The notes under the pieces: model-generated
Seen by the model: the letters and a program-made list of their open reading frames with translations, nothing else
Told to the model about the DNA's origin: nothing
The model's database searches: none
Assembly: GCF_902167145.1 (NCBI RefSeq)
Contig: NC_050098.1
Coordinates: forward strand, 30,064,501 to 30,128,500
DNA length: 64,000 nucleotides
Reading direction: 5' to 3'
From: Zea mays
Lineage: Eukaryota > Streptophyta > Magnoliopsida > Poales > Poaceae
Made by a program: the position numbers and the translations under genes
Shown here: positions 21,301-31,684 of the stretch, in pieces
Position numbering within the stretch: the first letter of the stretch is position 1
How the letters are laid out: the number at the start of each line of letters is the position of its first letter

Positions 21301-22491
21301 TCGGGGCGCGTATCCAGAGGAATTCGGTGTGGTAATTTCTGTCTGCAGATAATATTGTTTGAAATATGCTCGGATGTTAGTTTGTTATATTCTGAGAAAT
21401 GAAAGTCACGTGCAGTTTTTTTTTCATTCTAATTATACTTCCTTTTTTTCTCCCAGATTGCCAGTTATAAAGGTCAGGGTAGAATAGCTCAGCCTGGATT
21501 CAAAAATCCTCGATGGGTGGATGGTGAGCTGTTGGTGCTCAATGGCAAGGTAGACTGAAATACCTATGGTGGTTCTTTTCATCTGTAGTCAACATTCCTG
21601 AAACTGATAACTAAGTAGTACATACAGGCATAACGTACAATCTGGCAGACTATAACAGTATAACTTACAGTTTGGTCTGCAGTGAGATTACTTGGTTTAG
21701 TTTTTGGGATCTCGCAGAGTAAGTAGTTGGATACAAACTTTCGGAACACCAATTTATGTCACCAGGAGGCATGCTTTAGAATACTAATAAATTAACTGAA
21801 TACTAATGAACTGTCTTGGCTAAAGGAAGAAACTTGGAGATTTGCCAGACTGAGCAATTTTGTATGTCATCGTAGAATATTGAGTATGATTCATAAGACA
21901 AGTGGCAGTAGTTTGGAAAGGAATAGCTCATTTATAAGTTATCTAGCAAAGTTTGTCCCAGATCATTTTATTGAATGACTCCATTTCTCCCCATCGTTTC
22001 TTAGGCTAGCAATTCTAAAAGTGCCTTCCATGGTCTAAAGATGTGATTCTGGTTCACCACGTTTTTTTCTGGTATCATTGCAAATTCGAAGAATTGCATG
22101 AAATGTTTACATAGCAAAACCAGTGTCCAACTATTCTATTCCAAATTGTAAGTCGTTTTGTCTTTTAGACACATAAAATTAGTCTATGTATCTAGACATA
22201 GCGTATATTTTGGTGCATAACGAAATCTAGTTATGACTAAAAAACCAAAACCACTCAATTTCGAAGGGAGGGGGTAGATCCTGCCAGTAGATTTTGAAGT
22301 GAACTGCTTCTGCAATTGTGTGCATCATTGGATCTGGTCTAGTTGCAAGATTGCTCTTAACACGCAATGGATATTTTTTTTTGTAGAGTACAATCCCACA
22401 CCTTGGAGGCGCAGAGCTCGGTTTCCTGTACAGTGTACCTGAGCAGAGTTTTCTGGTTCTCTTCGATCGGCTTAACCTTCCCGAGTGTTGA
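18302..22491 (+). CDS. EXECUTER1/2-family chloroplast protein (11 exons, 622 aa)
   Basis: The family mediates singlet-oxygen signalling from the chloroplast. Exons deduced from GT/AG sites and frame: 18302-18541, 18618-18734, 18838-18903, 19169-19275, 19377-19458, 19574-20284, 20837-20957, 21030-21181, 21257-21331, 21457-21549 and 22387-22491. Residues 1-55, rich in Ala, Ser, Arg and Pro, fit a transit peptide. Residues about 81-141 ([32 protein letters not shown]) look like UVR motifs. [10 protein letters not shown]...[11 protein letters not shown] segment follows (about 142-205). Exon 6 (237 codons) carries an acidic Glu/Ser-rich stretch. The C terminus (about 440-622; [49 protein letters not shown]) is the singlet-oxygen-sensor/DUF3506-type domain. 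The last exon is short and lies after an 837-bp intron. All frames join without stops, so the gene looks intact. EX1 versus EX2 is not resolved. Confidence 0.88.
22134..22274. mobile_element. Degenerate Stowaway-like MITE in the last EXECUTER intron
   Basis: The left end contains CCAAATTGTAAGTCGTTTTG, and the interior contains the TCTAGACATAGCGTATATTTTG-type core typical of grass Stowaways. The right end is GAAGGGAGGGGG followed by TA. Ends and coordinates are approximate because the left terminus is decayed. Confidence 0.6.
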
Positions 22492-22631
22492 GACTCCTAA
22501 AAGGAGCAGATTTCTCACATGTAGATTGCATGAACGCACAGAGGCTGGCCCCAGTTCCAAGTGTTCGAACAAGTCTGTGGCCTGCGGGCCCTTTTTTCCG
22601 TCGTCCTCTGGGCTATTTTGCTACCTGAGAT

Positions 22632-23027
22632 TAGGGATGAAAGTGGTAATCCGAACTGTTAGAACAAATTTAATATTTTAAAATAGATATGTATAAAATT
22701 TGATGTTGATCTTTTCTTATGTTATCAAGCACATTAGTACAAATATGAATAAAATATTATATAAGTTGTTTTATGTATTATTTGCTCCCTACAACACAAA
22801 AAGTTGAAAAAATTACCGAATTTATTTCCGAATTCATACCGAAGTTTATATCTATTATTTGAGAAAATGTAGGATGAATTTGAGGTTTACCATTTATGAA
22901 TCTTAACAAGCTGGATGTTAAAAACAAGAATACAAATTTGTATTATATATTCTATATCATATTTATTCATAATCAAAGAAAAAACTGATTACCGAATAAA
23001 TACCGTTTCCGACCGTTTTCATCCCTA
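22632..23027. mobile_element. hAT-type MITE, 396 bp, 3' of the EXECUTER gene
   Basis: Terminal inverted repeats TAGGGATGAAA at the left and TTTCATCCCTA at the right. It is flanked by perfect 8-bp duplications CCTGAGAT (22624-22631 and 23028-23035). The AT-rich interior has no coding capacity. An 8-bp duplication and TAGGG ends fit the hAT superfamily. It lies 140 bp after the EXECUTER stop codon and so may fall in its 3' UTR. Confidence 0.9.
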
Positions 23028-23432
23028 CCTGAGATGCCTGCCAATCTTTTCTCCGCTCCTACTCGGCAGGAGCTGAACTGCTTTTGTGAGGGAAGGCTGA
23101 CCAGTTTTGTGGGTTTTCCCCCTTCACTGTTGGTTTCAGTAAGGTAGGATGGAAAACAAATTAAACAAAATCGTTCTGTTGTATCAGGATGTTACATATA
23201 TAATAATAAAAAGGCAAATAAAGTCCCATGATTTGTGATGACGCATCAACCAGTACGTTTTCCACTCTTGTTTATATGGTCGAGATACTTTACTGCTGTC
23301 TTGTTAGATTTTGATACTTTATATGGTCGAGGAGATACTTTACGGCTGTGTCCTAGTAGATTTTGATATTCACTCGAAACAGGTAACAGGTATACGCATA
23401 AAAAAATTGAATCAGATACGCGCATAAAAAAT
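23028..23432. other. Intergenic, EXECUTER 3' flank to tRNA
   Basis: Contains an imperfect direct repeat of about 60 bp (about 23270-23385, ATGGTCGAGATACTTTAC-type units). No gene is seen. Confidence 0.4.
23426..23431 (-). terminator. Oligo-T terminator of the tRNA-Glu gene
   Basis: Six T residues on the minus strand begin one base past the tRNA 3' end. This is a standard RNA polymerase III stop. Confidence 0.8.
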
Positions 23433-23504
23433 TCCGTTGCCGGGACTCGAACCCGGGTCTCTCGGGTGAGAGCCGAGTATCCTGACCAACTAGACTACAA
23501 CGGA
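23433..23504 (-). tRNA. tRNA-Glu (anticodon CTC)
   Basis: The minus strand folds as a 72-nt cloverleaf without an intron. The acceptor stem pairs TCCGTTG with CAACGGA. The D arm contains TAGTCTAGTTGGTCAGGA, which includes the A box. The anticodon stem CTCGG/CCGAG holds the loop CTCTCAC, giving anticodon CTC. The T arm CCGGGTTCGAGTCCCGG contains the B-box GGTTCGA. No CCA is encoded, as expected for a nuclear gene. It reads GAG codons and is followed by an oligo-T terminator. Confidence 0.96.
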
Positions 23505-26500
23505 CTGTTGTATGATGCTTTGCGTCAGAAATATCTTAACGCAAAATACTGCTGAGTTGGCTGTTGCACATCTATACTATTTCTATTGTGTAATAGAAAT
23601 GGAATCGACCTCGGTTCGAGAAAGAAAGATTTATACGTCCAAACATAATAGGAATGGGAATGCCGCTGTACATGTCGCGCTCGAAATGAGCACAACTTAG
23701 AATGGATAAAGTCTTTCTATCTCGTTTTTTTTAAACTCAAAATTAGCTAGACTCCCTAATTCAGTACGTACCTTTCAACTCTAGTTTATATCGCATTATT
23801 GGTAGATCCAAATGTTCCTCAAGGCTCAAGGTCAATGTAGTGCAACATCTGCATATTAGTTATTCCGTCATCACACGATGCATTTCACAATATCCGCCAA
23901 TGAGACACAGAAAATAAGAGGGAAGCAACGCGATAATAAGACAAAAAAAAGAGAACCCATCATTTCGATTTCCAGGTTGCATGCTCGCGGTGATTGACGT
24001 TTATCTGCATGCCATGCCTATGCAGCGGCATGTAAAATCAACAGAAAATGATATTACCCTGACCAGCAGCTGTATATGCGCCATGCCGATCATGCACGAT
24101 GCGGTGCAAAAAGAATGGTGACACTATGACAGTGAAACAAGGAGGCATTTAGCATGAGCGCTTGACCAAAGGGCACCAGTTCCAGGTCGCAGGGAAAGTA
24201 GACTTAAACCTTCAAGGGAACGCTTCTGCTTTTGTCTCTCCAGTTCGGTACCACCATTACCTGGAATCAGCATCAGCAATAAAGCTTGCAAGTCCAGCAT
24301 CCGAAAAGGTGTGGACTAAATTCCGAGTCCAGCAAAATGTTTGATGACTTGAAATTCTTATGGATGATGATGCATGGAGGACGTATTTCACGAAGGTACC
24401 TGCTAATTACATTTCAATGGGAAGTTATAAGGACCTACTTATTTCAGAAGGAAAATAGTATGCTAACAGCGCAATAACTATTGAAGCATGTTCTTAAATC
24501 ATGTGTAGTACTTGACAACATTTAACCAACAATACAGATAACAGATTCCAACAGAACTAAAAAAGAGTAAACCATATGGAGAAACAAAAAGTCTATGCAT
24601 GGGTATATCTCTTAATCCATTATTGATTTAGTATTATAATAACTCATGCGATCCAAATTAACAAAAAAATATCATTAATTTCCACTTACCCCAGCGCACA
24701 GATAGATCAAGCCGAGTACAATATTCACACAAGAAAAACTTCAAACTAGTTTTTTGAAACAAAAAACTTCAAATTAAGTGCCATGCTGTACTCATGAAAT
24801 GCTGAGGAGATCATGATGGGATACATCCCTGTCGAAACCATACACAAGCAAGTGCAGTCCATGTTCCATGCATGCCAACAAGTTCATTCAGATCCAGATG
24901 GCGCAGTTCTGAAGTAATCAACATCAGTTCAGCAAAGTCATCAGAAGATTGGAGTGGTATCGAAGTATTGTCTAATTTCATGATTGCCAGAACCTATATA
25001 GGGTAAGTAAAAGTAAGTGCCTTATAATTGTCACTAATGTTATAAATATATACACGAAGTGACATGGGGGTCATTGTGGACATGAAATTACCCATTGGCG
25101 GCTTTGAGATATCAGCGCCAGTTTCAAAGACCATACAGAGATAAGAGATTTTTTTTATATAACTTCAGAAATACAAAGGAAATGTGACATGAGGATATGT
25201 AGCATACCTTTCCATCATTGAACTCTATTCCCTGTAAATGGTTTCAGGCATTCTATCTCCGGGTGTGATTTCTGACTAATTGTAGCAGGTAAAGACATGC
25301 TGTATGTCTATTGTGGTGCACTCATGAACGCTTCATGTCAGCGCCATTTGTAAGGTGCGTGTTCCCACAATTTAAAGCTCCCAAAACATCTCTCAAGTGA
25401 ATATTATGCAAATAAAACACCATTGAATTGTAGAGTTCAAGGGGACATTAGCTATAATTGATTGTTCTGCAAATGTAAAACAGAACAACAATAACAAGTT
25501 AACAACAAAGTCTTTTACTCCCAAATAAATCGGGATAGGTTAGAGTTGAAACCCAATGGAAACCACAAGTTAAGGTTCGGCCATATGGATAACTATTTTT
25601 TACGTACTCATATTCAAAGCTAAATCTTTGAGGATACTTCGTCCTTTAAGTCTCCTTTTACTGCTTCTTTTCATGTTAAATTCGGTCTTTCCTTGTCTTT
25701 CTTTTATTACTACCACGTCTTAAGATCCTACTACGCACTGATGTCTCTGGAGGTCTCTGTTGGACATATACAAACCATTTCAAAAGGTTAAAAGGGGGTT
25801 GGTCGCCTTGATATATTACTAAGGCGTTGCCTCGCCTTACGCCTTGATGTTTAAAAGGTAAAAAGGGGGTCGGTCGCCTTGATTCACTTTATCGCCTTAA
25901 AAACTATGAATCCATGACCTCCCAGACTTACCAGCAATACAATGCAAGGTTGTTAGGGGTAGGTGTCAAGGTGTCCGTGCACGAGCTTGATAAGGTGGGA
26001 GGAAATGGACACCATGGAGGAGTACAACTTGTTCATGGACTCTGCCTGGTGGAGTGCCATGGCGTGCGCGGATGCCAAAGGCTGTGTTACATAAGGCAAC
26101 CAGATCCAACGAGTGCTACTGCTCAGCATCCGAGTGTTTCTGATTTGGTACCTTCTAGTTTTCACACTACCAAGGGTGGGAGCCAGACATGTCCAATATG
26201 GCACAGTGGCTGGTCATTGCCGATATTGGTCTACTAAAAACCTACTTAGGACTATAAACAACATTTTGATTGGTCGACCACATCTCATATCAAGAGTAAA
26301 AGATATCACTTCTTGTTTGATATGGTTAAAAACTAAGAGTGAGGGCAATACAAGTTACAAAACTTGCTGGGCATAGATCACATATAACCTTACAAACTTT
26401 GAGAAGTGGCAGCTCTACTCTACAGGATGGAAGGAGATTTACTGTTTGCAATGCAAATATGTAACAGGAAGTTCAAGGTGTGTTGACATTATTACTATGA

Positions 26501-26713
26501 GTGAAGATAAATTTATACATACAAATAATTGCCACAACTGCAAGCGTGTTTTCTCCCAAAAATATCAAACCCAAAAAATGTGCAGACAACTTGACATGCA
26601 GGACCACAAGTACAGAACAGACCAACACTGTATAACTTCATTTCATTTATATAAAATGGCAGCCATGAGCAAGTACTTTGACATTAATCCCAACTTTACA
26701 GGCAAGTAATTAT
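23505..26713. other. Intergenic region between tRNA-Glu and CCX
   Basis: AT-rich with no convincing gene. At 25480-25760 there is a probable RTE-type LINE/SINE tail (listed separately). At 25790-25895 a short GGTCGCCTTGAT-containing unit is directly repeated. Small open frames around 25914-26237 have no recognisable domain. The end adjoining 26713 should include the CCX 3' UTR. Confidence 0.45.
25480..25760 (-). mobile_element. Possible 3' tail of an RTE-type LINE or derived SINE
   Basis: The plus strand has AACAACAATAACAAG followed by AAGTCTTTTACTCCCAAAT and GGGATAGGTTAGAGTTGAAA. This resembles a common grass repeat that ends in TTG-type simple repeats on the opposite strand. The assignment comes from memory of the motif only. 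Confidence 0.4.
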
Positions 26714-28636
26714 CTAACTCGATCCAGGCAGTGGCAATATGCCGACAGCACTGCCTACCCTAATAAAAAGAAAAATTGAGTAAAGAGCAATGAGGCCAAC
26801 TCCAAGTATCTTGTTAGGCCGCATGTCACCTCTCGGCAGCATAACAAGAGCCCAGATCAATCCAGCAACAAGAAAGCTCATTGTGTAAATAAGAGAGTGG
26901 TCCTGTGGAAGAACATACGAATTGGGTGCCGTTGACCAAGCTCCAAGCAACATTGATATACCCAAACCAGCAAGTGTATTAAACATAGGTCCTGCATAAC
27001 ATCCAGACATGGCAATCTGCACGCCGTCACCTCCATTCATCGCTAAAGCAACATTTGACATCAAGTCACCCATTGAATTTCCCCATGCTAACACTGTTAG
27101 CCCAAGTATTGAAGGATTAATTCCCAGTATCACACCCAAAGCAACCAAAAGTGCAACCAGTTCATTAGCGATGATGTAGAACCAGATGATGCTCATCACA
27201 AAGCCTCCAAAAACCCATGGAAACAAAAACCTCCGTGGAGGACGTTCATTACTGGTGAACAGGAAAACCAGAGCAGCTAGTGCAATCCCCAACATGACAG
27301 CCATAACATATGCTGCTATGCTAACCTTTGTGGATACTGTATCCTGACTGCTCCATAAAAATGCCAAAAGAACAGGCGCCAAGCAAGAACTTGCAACAGC
27401 ATATTCTTTGGACCAGCGGTCCTCCTCCACTATAGGAATTGTCAACTTTCTTGGTATCGTCAAGGGAAGCTCCATAAACGAGAACAGCTTGTAAATATTG
27501 AATGTGGAGTTATCCACTTCTCCCTCACTCCAACCCCATAATGGCCTTGAGCTGTCAGGCGAACCATCTCTATTTCCATGATTTGAGTAGATGGCTACAT
27601 GAGAAGCCCACATCCACTGAGGCACGGATGTATTCATTTGGGTTACCTCACCATCTGCATCCTCCTCAAGAAGTGAACTGTATGCTGACTCATCCTGCTC
27701 TGCTCCTTGTTCAAATATACTTGCCCTCACAGGCAACAACGGTGTGAACACATCAAACTTCAGCCTCCTGGCATGCTTCCTCAATACCTCATTTGCAGCA
27801 ACAACAAATGCATAGACCACATAAATCGACACAAACATCATAGCTCCCCAAACAGTCACCTTCCCAATGGTCAACACTATAGACAAAGCCAAAAGAGTCA
27901 CCAGAAAGAACCCAACATCCCTCACGAAACACCTCCTGTCAATCTGCACATTCTTCTCGGCAACACACAACGACACCGCCCCGACCACAACACAAGTCAC
28001 AAATACAGCTCCACCCAGAACGCTGTTCAGCCCAACATCACCAGCACCGCTCCCCATAAACGCCGCAATGCTAGCAAACACGTCAGGGGCTCCATTACCA
28101 AAGGGGAGCAGCGTCACGCCAGCCAAGGTCGGCGGGAGCCGCAACAGTGCCGACATCTTCTCAAGGCTGCAGCAGAAGTAGTCGGCAGCAGTATTGCCCA
28201 GCATATAGAACAGCGCGGCCAGGCATACCCCGAGCACCGCGTAGCCCAGCACCCTGAACCTCTCGCATCTGCAGTAGAAGAAGCCTAGGTAGTCGACGAA
28301 CCCATCGGAGCTGCACTGCGGGTGGGCCCGGAGGAACTCGCACTGCGTCCCGAACCCCTCGTGCAGCGCGATGCCCGCGCACGCCACGGAAGGGTCCTCC
28401 GGCTGCTCGCCATTTAACGGAACGGTCCCCGAAGCCGAAGGGTTCGCGGCGCTGGATGCGGGGCCGGCAGGGTCGGCATCGGAGAGGAACCTGCGGTGCA
28501 CAGGGTAGAATCCGGAGCCTAAGAGCCGCGCGGCGCGCGGTGAGCCCCCATCGGAGCGGCTGTACAGGAGGAGGAGGAATAACACCAGGGAGACGGCGGC
28601 GAGGGGCCGAACCCGGCGCGGCTGCGACGCGATCAT
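26714..28636 (-). CDS. Cation/calcium exchanger (CCX type, CaCA superfamily), 640 aa
   Basis: Intronless. I chose the ATG at 28636 because [25 protein letters not shown] is a typical N-terminal signal-anchor; an in-frame ATG at 28927 would add 97 low-complexity residues that do not look like part of the family. Residues 86-122 form a Cys-rich extracytosolic segment. The two signature alpha repeats are present: [10 protein letters not shown] (180-189) and [10 protein letters not shown] (519-528), with the acidic residues needed for cation binding. Hydrophobic segments cluster at about 130-290 and 410-630 around a polar loop (about 290-410), giving 11-13 membrane spans. Length matches plant CCX proteins. 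The family exchanges Na+, K+ or H+ against Ca2+ or other cations across endomembrane or plasma membranes; the substrate cannot be deduced from sequence. The frame is intact. Confidence 0.93.
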   Translation of the reverse strand: MIASQPRRVRPLAAVSLVLFLLLLYSRSDGGSPRAARLLGSGFYPVHRRFLSDADPAGPASSAANPSASGTVPLNGEQPEDPSVACAGIALHEGFGTQCEFLRAHPQCSSDGFVDYLGFFYCRCERFRVLGYAVLGVCLAALFYMLGNTAADYFCCSLEKMSALLRLPPTLAGVTLLPFGNGAPDVFASIAAFMGSGAGDVGLNSVLGGAVFVTCVVVGAVSLCVAEKNVQIDRRCFVRDVGFFLVTLLALSIVLTIGKVTVWGAMMFVSIYVVYAFVVAANEVLRKHARRLKFDVFTPLLPVRASIFEQGAEQDESAYSSLLEEDADGEVTQMNTSVPQWMWASHVAIYSNHGNRDGSPDSSRPLWGWSEGEVDNSTFNIYKLFSFMELPLTIPRKLTIPIVEEDRWSKEYAVASSCLAPVLLAFLWSSQDTVSTKVSIAAYVMAVMLGIALAALVFLFTSNERPPRRFLFPWVFGGFVMSIIWFYIIANELVALLVALGVILGINPSILGLTVLAWGNSMGDLMSNVALAMNGGDGVQIAMSGCYAGPMFNTLAGLGISMLLGAWSTAPNSYVLPQDHSLIYTMSFLVAGLIWALVMLPRGDMRPNKILGVGLIALYSIFLFIRVGSAVGILPLPGSS

Positions 28637-29916
28637 CTCCGGCAGGTTCAGGGTGAAGGGTTTCCGTAGTCGCACATGCCGAATTTGCGGTCGGATTTGG
28701 GGATTTGTCAGGTACGGGGTGACTCGGAGAATTGTGGCCGGGGTCAGGGTTTGCCGTAGATGTTGGGCGTGGTTCCTGGTTCGGTAGTTGACGACGAGAG
28801 GAAGCGAAGGAGACGAGACGACAACAGGTTCATTGGTTGCCCACTTGCCCTTTGCCTTGTCCGTTCTCCGTTGCTCGGCTCCGTCCGAAAAGCTGGTGAC
28901 AGTGCGGGGTGGGTTGGACTTGGCCAATCCCGGTCATTTGATTTTTGCTCTTAAACTACGAAATTAGTTTGTTTTGACCTTCACAACTTTTAAAACAGTT
29001 GTTTTCACCTGGAATAATTTTGATAGTCCATGTGGCACTATGTCATAGGTGTAAATAAGAGTATAAGACAAGTTTTATTTGGAACCTAATCATGTTTATT
29101 TGAGTCCAACGGTAATAAGATATTACACTAAAAATTAATATTGATCTATTCAAACTAAGATTTTATTTGGAACGTAATCATGTTTATTACTCGTTCTAAT
29201 GCTAATTCTAGCTGAAGTTCGTGTTCAAATGTTATAATTTTCAGGTTTCACTTATTCATCCCCTTTCTGGGCGACTTTCACAAACCCTCCTCATCCGTGA
29301 GCAACGCATCCTTCTAGTGCTTATAAGCATAGGGAGTCGTTGCTTGCCACACTCGTACCCCCAATCACCCCTTTTTCTGAGCTCAGAACTCCTTATCACG
29401 GATGGATCCCTGCAAAGGGTCAGCCGGCGAACCCTCTTCAGGAGGAGGCAATCCCACCAACGAGTACTAGGTCAAGGTAAGATCCTTCTAGCCCATGATT
29501 GTTTGTGTGTTATTTTGGTTATACTTATTATTATACACATGTTCTTGACTTTCGGTTTTCTTGCTTAAGGGCTACGTCCCGCGCCGACAGTGGTCGGGAC
29601 GTTCCCTCCTCCATGGGGTTGTCCTGGTCGGGCTCGTGGGATGCCCCTCCATCGGTCTCGGATTCTGAGCTTCAGGGAGCCTTTCTGTCGCTTGGGCTGC
29701 TCTTGATGTTGTCGACGCTGAGACAGGCCATCTCTAGGTTCGGCTTGTCAAATCCGACAGTGGTATGGTCGGTAATGCTCTTCTCGATATTTACTTTCGT
29801 GTTTTTCATCCGAATTACCTTCCTTTGCGCACCCTTTTCAGAGCTAGAGGGCGAGTTGTGGGAGCTACGCTATCGAGTGGGTCAGGCTATAGAGCACGTA
29901 ATAGCTTGTAGTTTAT
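28637..29916. other. Upstream region of CCX and unclassified repeat DNA
   Basis: 28637-28960 is GC-rich and is the likely 5' UTR and promoter of the CCX gene. At about 29070-29190 a stretch of roughly 28 bp (TTTTATTTGGAAC, then TAATCATGTTTATT) is directly repeated 90 bp apart. 29220-29916 contains open frames on the plus strand but no recognisable domain; it may be old transposon DNA. Confidence 0.4.
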
Positions 29917-30044
29917 GAGAGCACCTAGAGGGGGATGAATAGGTGATCCTACAAAATAGTCACTAAAAACACAAACTTAGTCTAAAATGATATTAGTGCA
30001 AAATAGTCATTAAAAACACAATTTTATCTCTAGTCTTAAAATAT
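29917..30044 (-). repeat. Truncated Sirevirus LTR end
   Basis: Begins TGAGAGCACCTAGAGG and follows the LTR at 749 for somewhat over 100 bp. It then ends without the rest of the LTR. No PBS is next to it. Confidence 0.6.
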
Positions 30045-30663
30045 TTAATGAAGAAGAATAAACATGTTGCTTTTTATTTTCTCGACGGGGGTGGGGGAAC
30101 TACACCTGATATATTGGGCTCTTGGCAGCCTAGAAAAACAACCCTAAAAGGGCAAGGAGATTACAAGCATCAAAGGGCATGGGAGAGGCGTCCATGCCAA
30201 GCAAAAGCATGGGTGGATTCAAAATATTTCAATCTACAAGCTCACAAGCGGGCATCTGCAATACATGCACGAAGGGTTACAACAAGGGGGTGGTTCTTGT
30301 CCGAAGACATAATTGTTGCGCCTCTTCCACAAGTGCCAGCAACAAAGCGCAACGAAGGTGGGGGAAGCCTAGAGAAGACAGGGGGTCGAAGAAGTTGGTG
30401 CGGGTTGAATCAGCTGAGGTCCTCACCGACTTGGATACCCATGGCGTGCCAGAATTCACGAGCAAAGGAGTGGTGCACGAGGATGTGCGAGGACGTTTCC
30501 TGGCCAGAAGATCAAATTTCACAAGTGTCATCAAAGACAATGCCTTTCCTCAGCAGGTTAGCTCGTGTCTAGAGCTTGACCTTCGAGGCTAGCCAAAAGG
30601 AAGAACTTGACATGAGGAGGAGCATTGCTGCCCCAGATGAAGCTAGGTATGGGTGAGGCCTCA
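30045..30663 (-). pseudogene. 3' part of an L1-type LINE ORF2 (zf-RVT region), left flank of the nest
   Basis: On the minus strand, in shifting frames, it encodes segments such as IWGSNAPPHVKFFLLASL, the zf-RVT signature of plant L1 LINE ORF2. Downstream come CCWHLWKRRNN-type residues close to the ORF2 C terminus. Multiple frameshifts and stops are present. The reading continues on the far side of the gypsy element at 62194-62700; the break is the CCTCA target site. No poly(A) tail could be identified. Confidence 0.75.
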
Positions 30664-31311
30664 TGTGGGGGACAGATATCCCCCGGGTCCACTAGAAGGA
30701 TAAAAGACCTCACGAAAGGCCCAAAGGCCCCATAATTCGTAAGGTCATCCCCCTCGTGGGCCTGGGAGGAACGACCAGTGAGACAGATCAGCACAAGGCT
30801 GGGTCGGTGCAAGCCCAGACGACCCAACAACATCCGAGCAGTAATCACAACAGTGACCCGACCTTCCCGCACGGGAGCCCCGTACATTGGAACTGGGCGA
30901 GGATGAGTCGGCTGAATTATAGGGAGACAAACTCAGTTAGTTCACTATTATTCTGGCTCACGTTGTTATCATATCCACATGTAATGCCCCATGGTCGAGG
31001 ATATAAGGCCTAAGGGGGCACCCCTTCAAGACGATCGATCGAGAGAGACATCATTCATCACTTAGCCATCCACCCCGCTCTCTACGTTTTCCAGCACTAG
31101 AGAGCTCCCTTGTAACCCATCGCATAAAGCATTCCAGCCAGGACGTAGGGTGTTACGCATCTCAAGGCGGCCCGAACCTGTACATCGTTGTCTACTATTT
31201 CTCGTGCGCCCAGCATGAACCATCGAGCTACAGTCGATAACACCGTCCTACTCCTAAAAAAGCACCTTGGGGGGTAACCCTGGGTGCGCGGTCGGACCCG
31301 AAACACCGACA
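30664..31311 (+). repeat. 5' LTR of the Tat element
   Basis: 648 bp, TGTGGGGGACAGATATCCCC to ACACCGACA. GGGGGACAGATATCCCCC near the start is nearly palindromic. Confidence 0.92.
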
Positions 31312-31313
31312 GC

Positions 31314-31331
31314 TGGCGCGCCAGGTAGGGG
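31314..31331 (+). other. Primer-binding site of the Tat element
   Basis: TGGCGCGCCAGGTAGGGG starts two bases after the LTR. It is a TGGCGC-type tRNA complement, unlike the initiator-Met site used by the chromoviruses and Sireviruses in this window. The exact tRNA was not determined. Confidence 0.7.
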
Positions 31332-31684
31332 GTGTGTCATCGATCCAAGCTAGCTCAATGGTTGTCACCTTCCAGCACAAGATCATCCTCCGCCCCGGAT
31401 CCATATTCTGCTTCGGTACTATCTCATCTGTAGTGGATGAGGAGGGAACTCTGCATCGCCTGGCGGATCCGCCTGAGAGAAAGCCTTCCTCAGAAATCTC
31501 CGAGAAAATCGAGGCGAGGCAGGAAAAAGTGTAACCTCCAGCGCTCCTAAAAAAGATCACCTCCAGCGATACAAGGGCTGAGGGTCCTTCAGCTCGGAGA
31601 ACTCCGCTGTCCACCTCTCCGACGAGAGAATGGACACGGATCACGAGGAAAAAAGAAGCAAAGGATCGTCAAGCTGATCTTTCT

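Noticed and set aside
25914..26237. 107-codon ORF with an overlapping antisense ORF
   Set aside because: No recognisable domain, no splice or promoter context, and equal coding potential on both strands.
27707..28288. 193-codon plus-strand ORF inside the CCX gene
   Set aside because: Antisense shadow of the conserved exchanger coding sequence; Gln/His/Thr-rich translation.
28637..28927. 97-residue N-terminal extension of the CCX protein
   Set aside because: In frame but low complexity, and it precedes a typical signal-anchor start. Treated as 5' UTR.
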